A stretch of 12,202 bases of DNA, taken from the NCBI GenBank assembly GCA_003476475.1, contig DMUD01000100.1, positions 426 to 12,627 of the forward strand. The letters run 5' to 3'. Positions within the stretch are counted from its first letter, which is position 1; each line of letters opens with the position of its first letter. Source of the stretch: Cytophagales bacterium. Its GTDB lineage: Bacteria; Bacteroidota; Bacteroidia; Cytophagales; UBA9547. Of the stretch, positions 6,925 through 12,202 are shown piece by piece. Made by a program: the position numbers and the translations under genes. The notes beneath the pieces are model-generated. The model did not search any database. It was not told where the DNA came from and saw only the letters and a list, made by a program, of their open reading frames with translations.

Positions 6925-8055
6925 ATGACTTCTAAAGAATTTCTGAACAAAGCAAGCTATTGGGCTAAGGTTATTTTATTGGGAAAGCCAAAAGATCCTA
7001 ATGCTCCTAAAAAAGGTCTTTTGAAAGAATGGTTGGATGCCATCGTGTTTGCGGTTGTGGCTGCCTCTCTTATACGCTGGGCATTTATCGAAGCATATAC
7101 AATTCCCACTCCCTCCATGGAAAGATCACTACTTGTGGGAGATTTCCTTTTTGTTAGCAAAATGCATTATGGTGCACGTACTCCTAAAACGCCCTTGCAA
7201 GTACCGCTTACGCACCAAAAAATTTGGGGAACCGAGATTCCCTCATTTTCCGACTTGATTCAATTGCCAAGCTTCCGTTTGCCAGGATTTACACATATCA
7301 AAAACAACGACATAGTAGTATTTAACTGGCCAGCAGACGACGGTTACCCAACCGATTTGAAGACAAATTACATAAAACGTTGTCTCGCCATAGCGGGCGA
7401 CACATTGCAAATAAAAGATACACAGGTGTATATAAATAGCAAACCAGCCGAAAACCCTGAAATGTACCAATTCCAATACTTCCTCATTACCAAAGAAACC
7501 CTCAACGACCGCATTTTTAAAATCAATAACATCACTGATTATTACCGAATACCGGAAGGTTATGTTATTCACACGCAACCTAATACTGCTGCCAAACTAA
7601 AAGAAATCCCTTTTATTGAACAGGTAATCATGAACAAACAACAATTTGGAATGGGTGAACCTCAAATATTCCCCAACAATTCAAAATACAATTGGAACCT
7701 CGATTTTTTTGGGCCTCTCTGGATACCTAAAGAGGGAAGTACCATTCAAATGAATGCTGAAAATGTAACGCTGTATGAAACAACCATTTCCCGTTATGAA
7801 GGCTGGAAAGACGTAAAAGTGCAGAATGGCCAGCTATTTATTGAAGGGAAAATGGTGAAAAACTATACTTTCAAGCAAAACTATTATTTCATGATGGGCG
7901 ATAACCGCCACAATTCTCTCGACTCTCGCTTTTGGGGATTTGTACCAGAAGACCATGTAGTAGGAAAGGCATTGCTTATTTGGATGTCGTTGGATAAAGA
8001 TGGCAATTTCTTGAACCGTATTAGATGGCGCAGGCTATTTAATTTCATTGATTGA
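6925..8055 (+). CDS. lepB: signal peptidase I LepB
   Basis: LepB cleaves signal peptides from exported proteins at the outer face of the inner membrane, using a Ser/Lys dyad. The 376-residue product has a cytoplasmic start of about 35 residues and one clear membrane segment at about 37-55 (AIVFAVVAASLIRWAFI). The catalytic Ser64 is in TIPTPSMERSLLVGD (59-73), the general base Lys151 in NYIKRCLAIAGD (148-159), and the last conserved box is GDNRHNSLDSRFWGFVP (325-341). About 165 residues separate the Lys box from the GDNR box, which is large but seen in Bacteroidota LepBs. It is the last gene of the plus-strand run and converges on the hydrolase 22 bases away. A wbqC-family gene often follows lepB in related genomes, but not here. 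Confidence 0.95.
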   Translation: MTSKEFLNKASYWAKVILLGKPKDPNAPKKGLLKEWLDAIVFAVVAASLIRWAFIEAYTIPTPSMERSLLVGDFLFVSKMHYGARTPKTPLQVPLTHQKIWGTEIPSFSDLIQLPSFRLPGFTHIKNNDIVVFNWPADDGYPTDLKTNYIKRCLAIAGDTLQIKDTQVYINSKPAENPEMYQFQYFLITKETLNDRIFKINNITDYYRIPEGYVIHTQPNTAAKLKEIPFIEQVIMNKQQFGMGEPQIFPNNSKYNWNLDFFGPLWIPKEGSTIQMNAENVTLYETTISRYEGWKDVKVQNGQLFIEGKMVKNYTFKQNYYFMMGDNRHNSLDSRFWGFVPEDHVVGKALLIWMSLDKDGNFLNRIRWRRLFNFID

Positions 8056-8077
8056 AAGAGAAAAACACCTATTCCTT

Positions 8078-8836
8078 TCAAACCAAAAAACCCAATACCT
8101 CTTCGACAAACTCTTTTGGCTTTTCAGCCTGAACCCAATGACCTGCACCTTTTAAAGTGCGTAATTGGGCGTTGGGGAAAAGTTCAAACATTTGTTTGTG
8201 GTCTTTTTCTTGTATGTATGTAGAATTCTGCCCTTTTATGAAAAGAGTAGGCTTCAAAAAAGTCTTTCCATGGCTCTCTTCTCCTATATTTTCAATTTGA
8301 TTCACGATACCATATAGGTTCATGCGCCATGCAAAGCCCCCCGAATCGTTACGATATAGATTTTTCAACAGGAACTGACGAGTAGCCAAGTCGGGCAAAA
8401 AGCCAGTCATTATCTTATCGGCTTGCTCTCGAGAAGACAAAGTGTCTAAATTAACTGCTTGTAAAGCCGAAATCACCGCTTGGTGATGTGGTGCATAATA
8501 ACATGGGGCAATGTCTACCACCACTAGTTTTTGTAATACTTCGGGATAGTGCAATGCCAAAAACATAGCCGTTTTGCCCCCCATAGAATGACCCAACACT
8601 ATTGGATTTTCTATTTTGTGTGCTGAAAAAAACTCCAATAAGTCTTCCGCCATCGATTCATAAGTATGAATCGTATCATGGGGCGAACGCCCATGGTTAC
8701 GCTGGTCAACCAAAAACACCTTGAAGTTTTCGGCTAAAGGCTTTGAGACCGTAAGCCAATTATCACAAGAACCAAACAAACCATGAAGAATAATTAAAGG
8801 ATTTCCCTGTCCTAATTCGCGAAAAAAAAGTTGCAT
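8078..8836 (-). CDS. alpha/beta fold hydrolase, YbfF-type esterase
   Basis: This 252-residue cytoplasmic alpha/beta hydrolase resembles the YbfF/ABHD11 group of short-acyl esterases. The oxyanion segment is LHGLFGSCDNW (17-27), the nucleophile elbow is GHSMGG with Ser84, and His233 lies in GAGHW. The usual acid position after strand 7 holds IKGQNSTYI with no Asp. Instead Asp108 in VVVDIAP follows strand 6, the placement I recall for YbfF, so the triad is Ser84-Asp108-His233. There is no signal peptide or membrane segment. The natural substrate is unknown. It is the last gene of the minus-strand cluster, 12 bases after the DUF1801 gene. Confidence 0.88.
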   Translation of the reverse strand: MQLFFRELGQGNPLIILHGLFGSCDNWLTVSKPLAENFKVFLVDQRNHGRSPHDTIHTYESMAEDLLEFFSAHKIENPIVLGHSMGGKTAMFLALHYPEVLQKLVVVDIAPCYYAPHHQAVISALQAVNLDTLSSREQADKIMTGFLPDLATRQFLLKNLYRNDSGGFAWRMNLYGIVNQIENIGEESHGKTFLKPTLFIKGQNSTYIQEKDHKQMFELFPNAQLRTLKGAGHWVQAEKPKEFVEEVLGFLV

Positions 8837-8848
8837 TTCCCAATTTAT

Positions 8849-9205
8849 TTATTTTTTCAATATTTTATCCTTTACCCAAATTGCTTCTTGCAAAAAAACC
8901 TGAAGTATTTGTATAAAAGCTGGGGTAATCTCATCTACATAAAGCTTACGTATTTTCTTGGTGTATTTATTTGTTAAATATAGTTTGGGGTCGGACAGTA
9001 GATAACCGTCACAAAAACCTATATACAATTTATCGGTCTTGGTTTCAATAGAAAAATAACAAAACAAACCCTTATAGGTGTAAAATAGAGTTTTAAACTT
9101 GATTGTTTCCGAAATTTTTGGCGAAGCTTGTAAAATGATCTTTCTAAGCTTATTGACTTTTGTTTTGTTTGATGCTGATATGTTGTTTAAATACATTTCA
9201 ATCAT
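8849..9205 (-). CDS. DUF1801 domain protein (YdhG/Fra-like)
   Basis: This 118-residue cytoplasmic protein fits the DUF1801 pattern. A helix with LRKIILQASPKISETIKF (21-38) is followed by the strands FYTYKGLFCYFSI and KLYIGFCDGYLLSD (about 59-72), then a C-terminal helix ending QEAIWVKDK. Some family members, notably Bacillus subtilis Fra (YdhG), have a frataxin-like fold and deliver iron; most are uncharacterised. The ATG at 9205 shares one base with the stop of the siroheme gene (TAATG on the minus strand), so translation is coupled. A second ATG three codons in is possible. By hand count about 31% of bases are G or C over 8881-9180, against about 43% over 9301-9480 in the gene before it. 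This suggests a different history or relaxed codon use. The iron role here is inference. Confidence 0.72.
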   Translation of the reverse strand: MIEMYLNNISASNKTKVNKLRKIILQASPKISETIKFKTLFYTYKGLFCYFSIETKTDKLYIGFCDGYLLSDPKLYLTNKYTKKIRKLYVDEITPAFIQILQVFLQEAIWVKDKILKK

Positions 9206-9789
9206 TAATCAACCTCTTTATTTTGCTTAACAACCGTAGTAATTTCATTGAGTCTTTTAACCTTGTACTCAAAATCTCCCTTCAACGCATCGCGCACCTC
9301 TTTCAAATTCTCCAGCAGTTTTTGGGTACCTTCTGGTATAATTTCGGCAAACATTTCCCTCAACCTTTTGGCAAGAGTGGGCGACTTCCCATTAGTCGAA
9401 ATAGCAATCTTCAAATCTCCCTTTTGCACAATCGACCCCAAATAAAAATCACATAAATGGGGCGTGTCGGCTATGTTGGCTAAGACTTTGCGTTTTTTGG
9501 CACATTCTTTCACATGGGCATTCACCTCTTTTATGGAAGTGGCTGCCACAACCAAGTCCATGCCATTCAAATCACTTTCATCGAAAAACTTATCCATTAG
9601 ATGTAAGTTTGCGTGCTCTGCAGCCAATTCTCTAATCTCATTTCGAATTTCGGGTGCAACAAGTGTTACCGTAGCCTTAGGCGAATTGGTCAAAATGGCA
9701 CTAAGTTTTTCCATACCTATTATACCACCGCCCACCACCAATGTATGTAACTCTTCTAGCTTAAGAAAAACAGGAAATAAGTTGTTCAA
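9205..9789 (-). CDS. precorrin-2 dehydrogenase / sirohydrochlorin ferrochelatase
   Basis: This 194-residue enzyme corresponds to the N-terminal module of CysG and to yeast Met8p. It oxidises precorrin-2 to sirohydrochlorin with NAD+ and, in many members, inserts Fe2+ to give siroheme for sulfite and nitrite reductases. The Rossmann loop reads VVGGGIIGMEK (18-28), with Gly where Ala is commoner. VAATS is at 81-85. Asp108 in NIADTPHLCDF (105-115) aligns with the key Asp104 of CysG. STNGKSPTLAKRLRE is at 131-145. A helical dimerisation region ends the protein. There is no ATG; TTG at 9789 is the only reasonable start, since an in-frame stop lies a few codons upstream and MNNLFPVFLKL fits family N-termini. 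It lies 24 bases after the NUDIX gene. No methyltransferase partner (SUMT/CobA) is in the window. Confidence 0.9.
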   Translation of the reverse strand: MNNLFPVFLKLEELHTLVVGGGIIGMEKLSAILTNSPKATVTLVAPEIRNEIRELAAEHANLHLMDKFFDESDLNGMDLVVAATSIKEVNAHVKECAKKRKVLANIADTPHLCDFYLGSIVQKGDLKIAISTNGKSPTLAKRLREMFAEIIPEGTQKLLENLKEVRDALKGDFEYKVKRLNEITTVVKQNKEVD

Positions 9790-9813
9790 GATATTTAGAT
9801 TTTAAATGGGTAA

Positions 9814-10482
9814 TTATATGAGCGATTTTCGACGCCCTTTTTCAAACACCTCTTTTATGGTGCCATAGGTGTCAGACAAATACTTGTCCAAATTATGTGC
9901 ATCGACCCATATCAAGTCTTCGATACCTTCCTCCACTTGCGGGCTCATCTTAGAATCGTCGGTGCAATGCATCAAAAACCAAGTCGATTTTTTGATGTAC
10001 CAACCGCGACCAGTAAAATAACAATGCCAAGTATTTCCAATCTTGGAGTCAAGTTGCACTTTAATATTACATTCCTCCTCTACCTCGCGCAATGCACAAG
10101 CAGCCACACTTTCCTCTTTCTCCAATTTACCTTTAGGCAAATCCCATTTCTTCAATCTATTCATGAACAGGTAGCGACCATCTTTTACTACCAAACCGCC
10201 AGCGGCTTTTAGGTAAATGAATCTGGACTTGAGGTATTTTTTTACAATTTTTTTTGGTGCTGCATTAAAAAAAATGGTAGTGATATTCAACTGATCTTCT
10301 TGCTGTAAATAATCAAGAGTACGACATAATATGTCTGAGCTAAAAATATTTATAAGTACACTGCCTTTCAAATTTTTATAAATAATATCTTTTTCACAAT
10401 TAAATATAAAATCGAAGCTTGAAAAAGCATCAGAATGAACTTTTTGGAAGCATAAAACAGTGTTTTTTATATAAATCTTCAC
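9814..10482 (-). CDS. NUDIX hydrolase with N-terminal extension domain
   Basis: This 222-residue protein has a 90-residue N-terminal region and a C-terminal NUDIX domain. The NUDIX box is at 118-140 (GKLEKEE, then REVEEECNI), with metal-binding glutamates Glu133, Glu136 and Glu137. Asn139 replaces the usual Gly, which I recall as normal in this Bacteroidota subfamily. The preceding KKWDLPKGKL (111-120) is typical of the family. NUDIX enzymes cleave nucleoside-diphosphate-X compounds; the substrate here cannot be told. The start is GTG at 10482; no ATG is available, and MKIYIKN fits homologues. The first part of the gene is very AT-rich (about 26% G+C over 10261-10440 by hand count). It is divergent from pyrE across 98 bases. 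Confidence 0.87.
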   Translation of the reverse strand: MKIYIKNTVLCFQKVHSDAFSSFDFIFNCEKDIIYKNLKGSVLINIFSSDILCRTLDYLQQEDQLNITTIFFNAAPKKIVKKYLKSRFIYLKAAGGLVVKDGRYLFMNRLKKWDLPKGKLEKEESVAACALREVEEECNIKVQLDSKIGNTWHCYFTGRGWYIKKSTWFLMHCTDDSKMSPQVEEGIEDLIWVDAHNLDKYLSDTYGTIKEVFEKGRRKSLI

Positions 10483-10502
10483 GATACAAGAGGTTAGATT
10501 AA

Positions 10503-10510
10503 CAAAACTA
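10503..10510 (-). promoter_or_regulatory. -7 promoter element of the NUDIX-siroheme cluster
   Basis: On the minus strand 10510 to 10503 reads TAGTTTTG, a full match to TAnnTTTG. The nearest TTG is 26 bases upstream, longer than usual, so the -33 half is uncertain. It would give a leader of about 15 bases before the GTG at 10482. Confidence 0.4.
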
Positions 10511-10514
10511 AGTA

Positions 10515-10544
10515 TTGTTTTTTAATAAAAAATATACAATTTTG
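10515..10544 (+). promoter_or_regulatory. pyrE promoter
   Basis: TTG at 10515-10517, a 19-base spacer, then CAATTTTG at 10537-10544 (one mismatch to TAnnTTTG). Spacing is ideal for a Bacteroidota promoter. Its -33 element begins 4 bases past the -7 element of the divergent NUDIX gene, so the two promoters probably compete for polymerase. Confidence 0.5.
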
Positions 10545-10580
10545 CTCTACAAATAATGCTAATATAGCGCAGCGAAGGAG

Positions 10581-11204
10581 ATGGAAAAGGAATTAGCAAA
10601 ACACTTACTAGAAATCGGGGCTGTAAAATTGAACCCCGAAACACCATTCACATGGGCATCAGGTTGGAAATCACCCATTTATTGTGACAACCGTCAAACA
10701 CTTGCCTACCCTAAAATCAGAAAAAAAATAACCATGGGTTTATTTACTCTGGTTTGTAATTTCTTTCCTGGCATTACGGCTGTAGCAGGTGTAGCCACAG
10801 GAGGAATCCCTCATGCGGCATGGTTGGCCGAAAAGATGGGTTTACCTCTACTTTATGTCCGTTCTGAAAAAAAAGCTCATGGAACCGGCAACCTAATTGA
10901 AGGTAAACTTGAGGAAGATAGCAGGGTATTACTTGTGGAAGACTTAGTTTCCACAGGCAACAGTGCAGTACAAGCTGTAAAAGCATTGCGCGATGCTGGT
11001 GCCACGGTAGTTGGTATCGTATCTATCTTTTCTTATGGTTTCGATGCAGCCCAAAAGAACATGGAGACCAATGAAATCAAGTTAGCAAGTATAACTGACT
11101 ACGAAACACTTCTCGAAGTAGCCGTAGAAACAAAAGTTATCAACAAATCTCAACTAAAAACACTTGAGCTTTGGCGCAAGAACCCCGACAAATGGGGAGT
11201 TTGA
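10581..11204 (+). CDS. pyrE: orotate phosphoribosyltransferase PyrE
   Basis: PyrE joins orotate to PRPP to give orotidine 5'-monophosphate, the fifth step of pyrimidine synthesis, in the cytoplasm. The 207-residue length is normal. The PRPP-binding motif VLLVEDLVSTGNS is at 116-128. The flexible catalytic loop RSEKKAHGTGN (94-104) carries Lys97, Lys98 and His100. The N-terminal FTWASGWKSPIYCDNR (23-38) binds orotate. The ATG at 10581 is the only start that fits homologues. The purine-rich GAAGGAG directly touches the ATG with no spacer, too close to act as a normal Shine-Dalgarno site. The gene has its own promoter and a strong terminator, so it is probably largely monocistronic. Confidence 0.97.
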   Translation: MEKELAKHLLEIGAVKLNPETPFTWASGWKSPIYCDNRQTLAYPKIRKKITMGLFTLVCNFFPGITAVAGVATGGIPHAAWLAEKMGLPLLYVRSEKKAHGTGNLIEGKLEEDSRVLLVEDLVSTGNSAVQAVKALRDAGATVVGIVSIFSYGFDAAQKNMETNEIKLASITDYETLLEVAVETKVINKSQLKTLELWRKNPDKWGV

Positions 11205-11205
11205 T

Positions 11206-11223
11206 TTAACAAGTTTTTGTTAA
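11206..11223 (+). repeat. perfect 7-bp inverted repeat after the pyrE stop
   Basis: TTAACAA (11206-11212), a GTTT loop and TTGTTAA (11217-11223) form a perfect AT-rich hairpin starting one base after the pyrE stop and ending two bases before the terminator stem. It may assist transcript release or 3'-end protection, or be a small protein-binding palindrome. Confidence 0.5.
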
Positions 11224-11225
11224 CT

Positions 11226-11268
11226 AATAGCATTGCGTAACATCGGAACGCAATGCTATTTCTTTTTT
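11226..11268 (+). terminator. rho-independent terminator of pyrE
   Basis: AATAGCATTGCGT (11226-11238) pairs perfectly over 13 bp with ACGCAATGCTATT (11248-11260) around a 9-base loop. TCTTTTTT (11261-11268) follows directly. This is a textbook intrinsic terminator at the right distance from the pyrE stop. Confidence 0.92.
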
Positions 11269-11290
11269 ATAAATAGACATCCATTCTTCA

Positions 11291-12064
11291 ATGTCAATCT
11301 ATACTACCGAAATTACCTCCGAACAAATAGTATCGGACAATCCTATTCACCAAAGGCTACTATTTGCCTACACTGTTACTTCGCCTTTGGTCAAAGGCGA
11401 TTTATTAGAAATTGGTTGTGGCGAAGGCAGAGGCATCGAACTTTTGGACCAACATGTAACTTCCTACACAGCGGTTGATAAAATCGCAGATGTAATTCAA
11501 AAATTGGCCACAAAATATCCTAAAGCAAAGTTTTGGGCCATGAATTTGCCCCCCCTAAAAAACTTGCCCGATAACTTTTACGACACTGTCGTTAGCTTTC
11601 AAGTAATTGAACACATTCAAAAAGACAAAGAATACCTGAAAGAAATTGCAAGAGTGCTGAAACCTGGCGGGAAAGCTTACATCACAACCCCCAACAGACC
11701 GATGTCATTGTCACGCAATCCTTGGCACGTAAGAGAATATACCGGACATGAATTGGAGGCCATTGCCAAACCTTACTTTTCAGAAGTTAAAGTAGATGGT
11801 GTCTTTGGTAGCAAACGTTTCCTAAGTTATCACGAACGCAACCGTGCATCTGTAAATAAAATCATGCGTTGGGATATCTTAAACCTGCAATATTTACTTC
11901 CAGCCTGGTTGCTTCGAATTCCTTATGAATTTGCCAATCGTTTCAATCGAAACAACCTATTGGAACAAAATGACGAACTTGTACGCAGTATTTCCCAAGA
12001 AGATTTCTTCATAGCTCCTTACGACCTAGAAGCTATCGACTTATTTTTGGTTGCTACCAAATAA
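11291..12064 (+). CDS. class I SAM-dependent methyltransferase
   Basis: This 257-residue protein has a Rossmann methyltransferase domain of the Methyltransf_11 type. Motif I is LLEIGCGEGRG (38-48), the acidic end of strand 2 is AVDK (61-64), and the post-I region has VVSFQVIEHI (100-109), followed by RVLKPGGKAYITTPN (121-135). The part after about 160 is family-specific and shows no other domain. There is no signal peptide. The substrate (small molecule, lipid, tRNA or glycan) cannot be told. The ATG at 11291 begins 22 bases after the pyrE terminator T-tract. No promoter is visible in between, so expression may depend on read-through or on an unrecognised promoter. The next gene starts one base after its stop, so they form one unit. 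Confidence 0.88.
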   Translation: MSIYTTEITSEQIVSDNPIHQRLLFAYTVTSPLVKGDLLEIGCGEGRGIELLDQHVTSYTAVDKIADVIQKLATKYPKAKFWAMNLPPLKNLPDNFYDTVVSFQVIEHIQKDKEYLKEIARVLKPGGKAYITTPNRPMSLSRNPWHVREYTGHELEAIAKPYFSEVKVDGVFGSKRFLSYHERNRASVNKIMRWDILNLQYLLPAWLLRIPYEFANRFNRNNLLEQNDELVRSISQEDFFIAPYDLEAIDLFLVATK

Positions 12065-12065
12065 A

Positions 12066-12202
12066 ATGGAAGTCGATTTTTTGGTGGTAGGCCAGGGTTT
12101 GGCTGGAACGTTAGTTGCGCACAACCTGATTCAAAAAGGAAAAAAAATTCTAGTATTTGATATTTTCGACGAACATTCATCGTCGAGGGTGGCAGCTGGA
12201 TT
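12066..12202 (+). CDS. FAD-dependent oxidoreductase, N-terminal fragment
   Basis: The gene runs off the window; only 45 complete codons are seen. The start MEVDFLVVGQGLAGTLVAHN holds a dinucleotide-binding loop, GQGLAG at 9-14, followed by the strand KKILVFD. A later HSSSRVAAG, at about 37-45, is typical of DAO-family FAD oxidoreductases (glycine/D-amino-acid oxidase, MnmC C-terminal-like). The rest is needed to assign a subfamily. The ATG comes one base after the methyltransferase stop. Pairing with a methyltransferase recalls the two halves of MnmC, but the upstream gene does not look like MnmD. Confidence 0.82.
   Translation, partial: MEVDFLVVGQGLAGTLVAHNLIQKGKKILVFDIFDEHSSSRVAAG

Noticed and set aside
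8052..8081. Inverted repeat TTGAAAG...CTTTCAA between lepB and the hydrolase as a bidirectional terminator
   Set aside because: The stem is only 7 bp with a 16-base loop, and neither strand has a T-run after it.
10063..10131. Gly-to-Asn change in the NUDIX box as a sign of lost activity
   Set aside because: The metal-binding glutamates are intact, and I recall EECN in other members of this Bacteroidota subfamily.
11291..12202. A split MnmC (separate methyltransferase and oxidase for tRNA wobble uridine)
   Set aside because: The methyltransferase carries Methyltransf_11 features and none of the MnmD-type motifs I know; the oxidoreductase is too incomplete to decide.

Overview
The window reads as an ordinary chromosomal stretch of a member of the Bacteroidota. 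Three things point there. The segment parB - DUF5683 - dapB - lepB is a gene order I know from that phylum, and DUF5683 is largely confined to it. Almost no gene has a Shine-Dalgarno sequence. Several promoters match the Bacteroidota -33 TTG / -7 TAnnTTTG pattern. The order or family cannot be fixed from this sequence. Coding density is high, no intergenic gap exceeds about 205 bp, and I saw no tRNA, rRNA, insertion sequence or CRISPR array.

Layout. (1) 1-152: a short, apparently frameshifted plus-strand reading frame that runs into the 3' end of mreC. (2) 153-3296, minus strand: queA (queuosine tRNA modification), then mreB and mreC (cell-shape cytoskeleton). (3) 3336-8055, plus strand: a GNAT acetyltransferase with a cysteine cluster, a coupled 91-residue unknown ORF, then parB, a DUF5683 membrane protein, dapB (lysine/diaminopimelate synthesis) and lepB (signal peptidase I). 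(4) 8078-10482, minus strand, read right to left: a NUDIX protein, a siroheme-synthesis dehydrogenase/ferrochelatase, a DUF1801 protein whose start overlaps the stop of the previous gene, and an alpha/beta hydrolase. (5) 10515-12202, plus strand: pyrE with a strong intrinsic terminator, then a SAM-dependent methyltransferase and the start of a FAD-dependent oxidoreductase.

How the genes fit together. mreB and mreC form one shape operon. The parB-to-lepB run combines chromosome segregation, envelope precursor supply (dapB) and protein export (lepB). In the minus-strand cluster the tightest link is between the siroheme enzyme, which inserts Fe2+ into sirohydrochlorin, and the DUF1801 protein. 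Some DUF1801 proteins, such as Bacillus subtilis Fra/YdhG, act as frataxin-like iron chaperones. An iron-delivery partnership is therefore a testable idea.

I did not find a clearly novel multi-gene system. The best leads are the siroheme/DUF1801 pair, the GNAT plus unknown ORF where parA would be expected, and the broken ORF where I would expect mreD.
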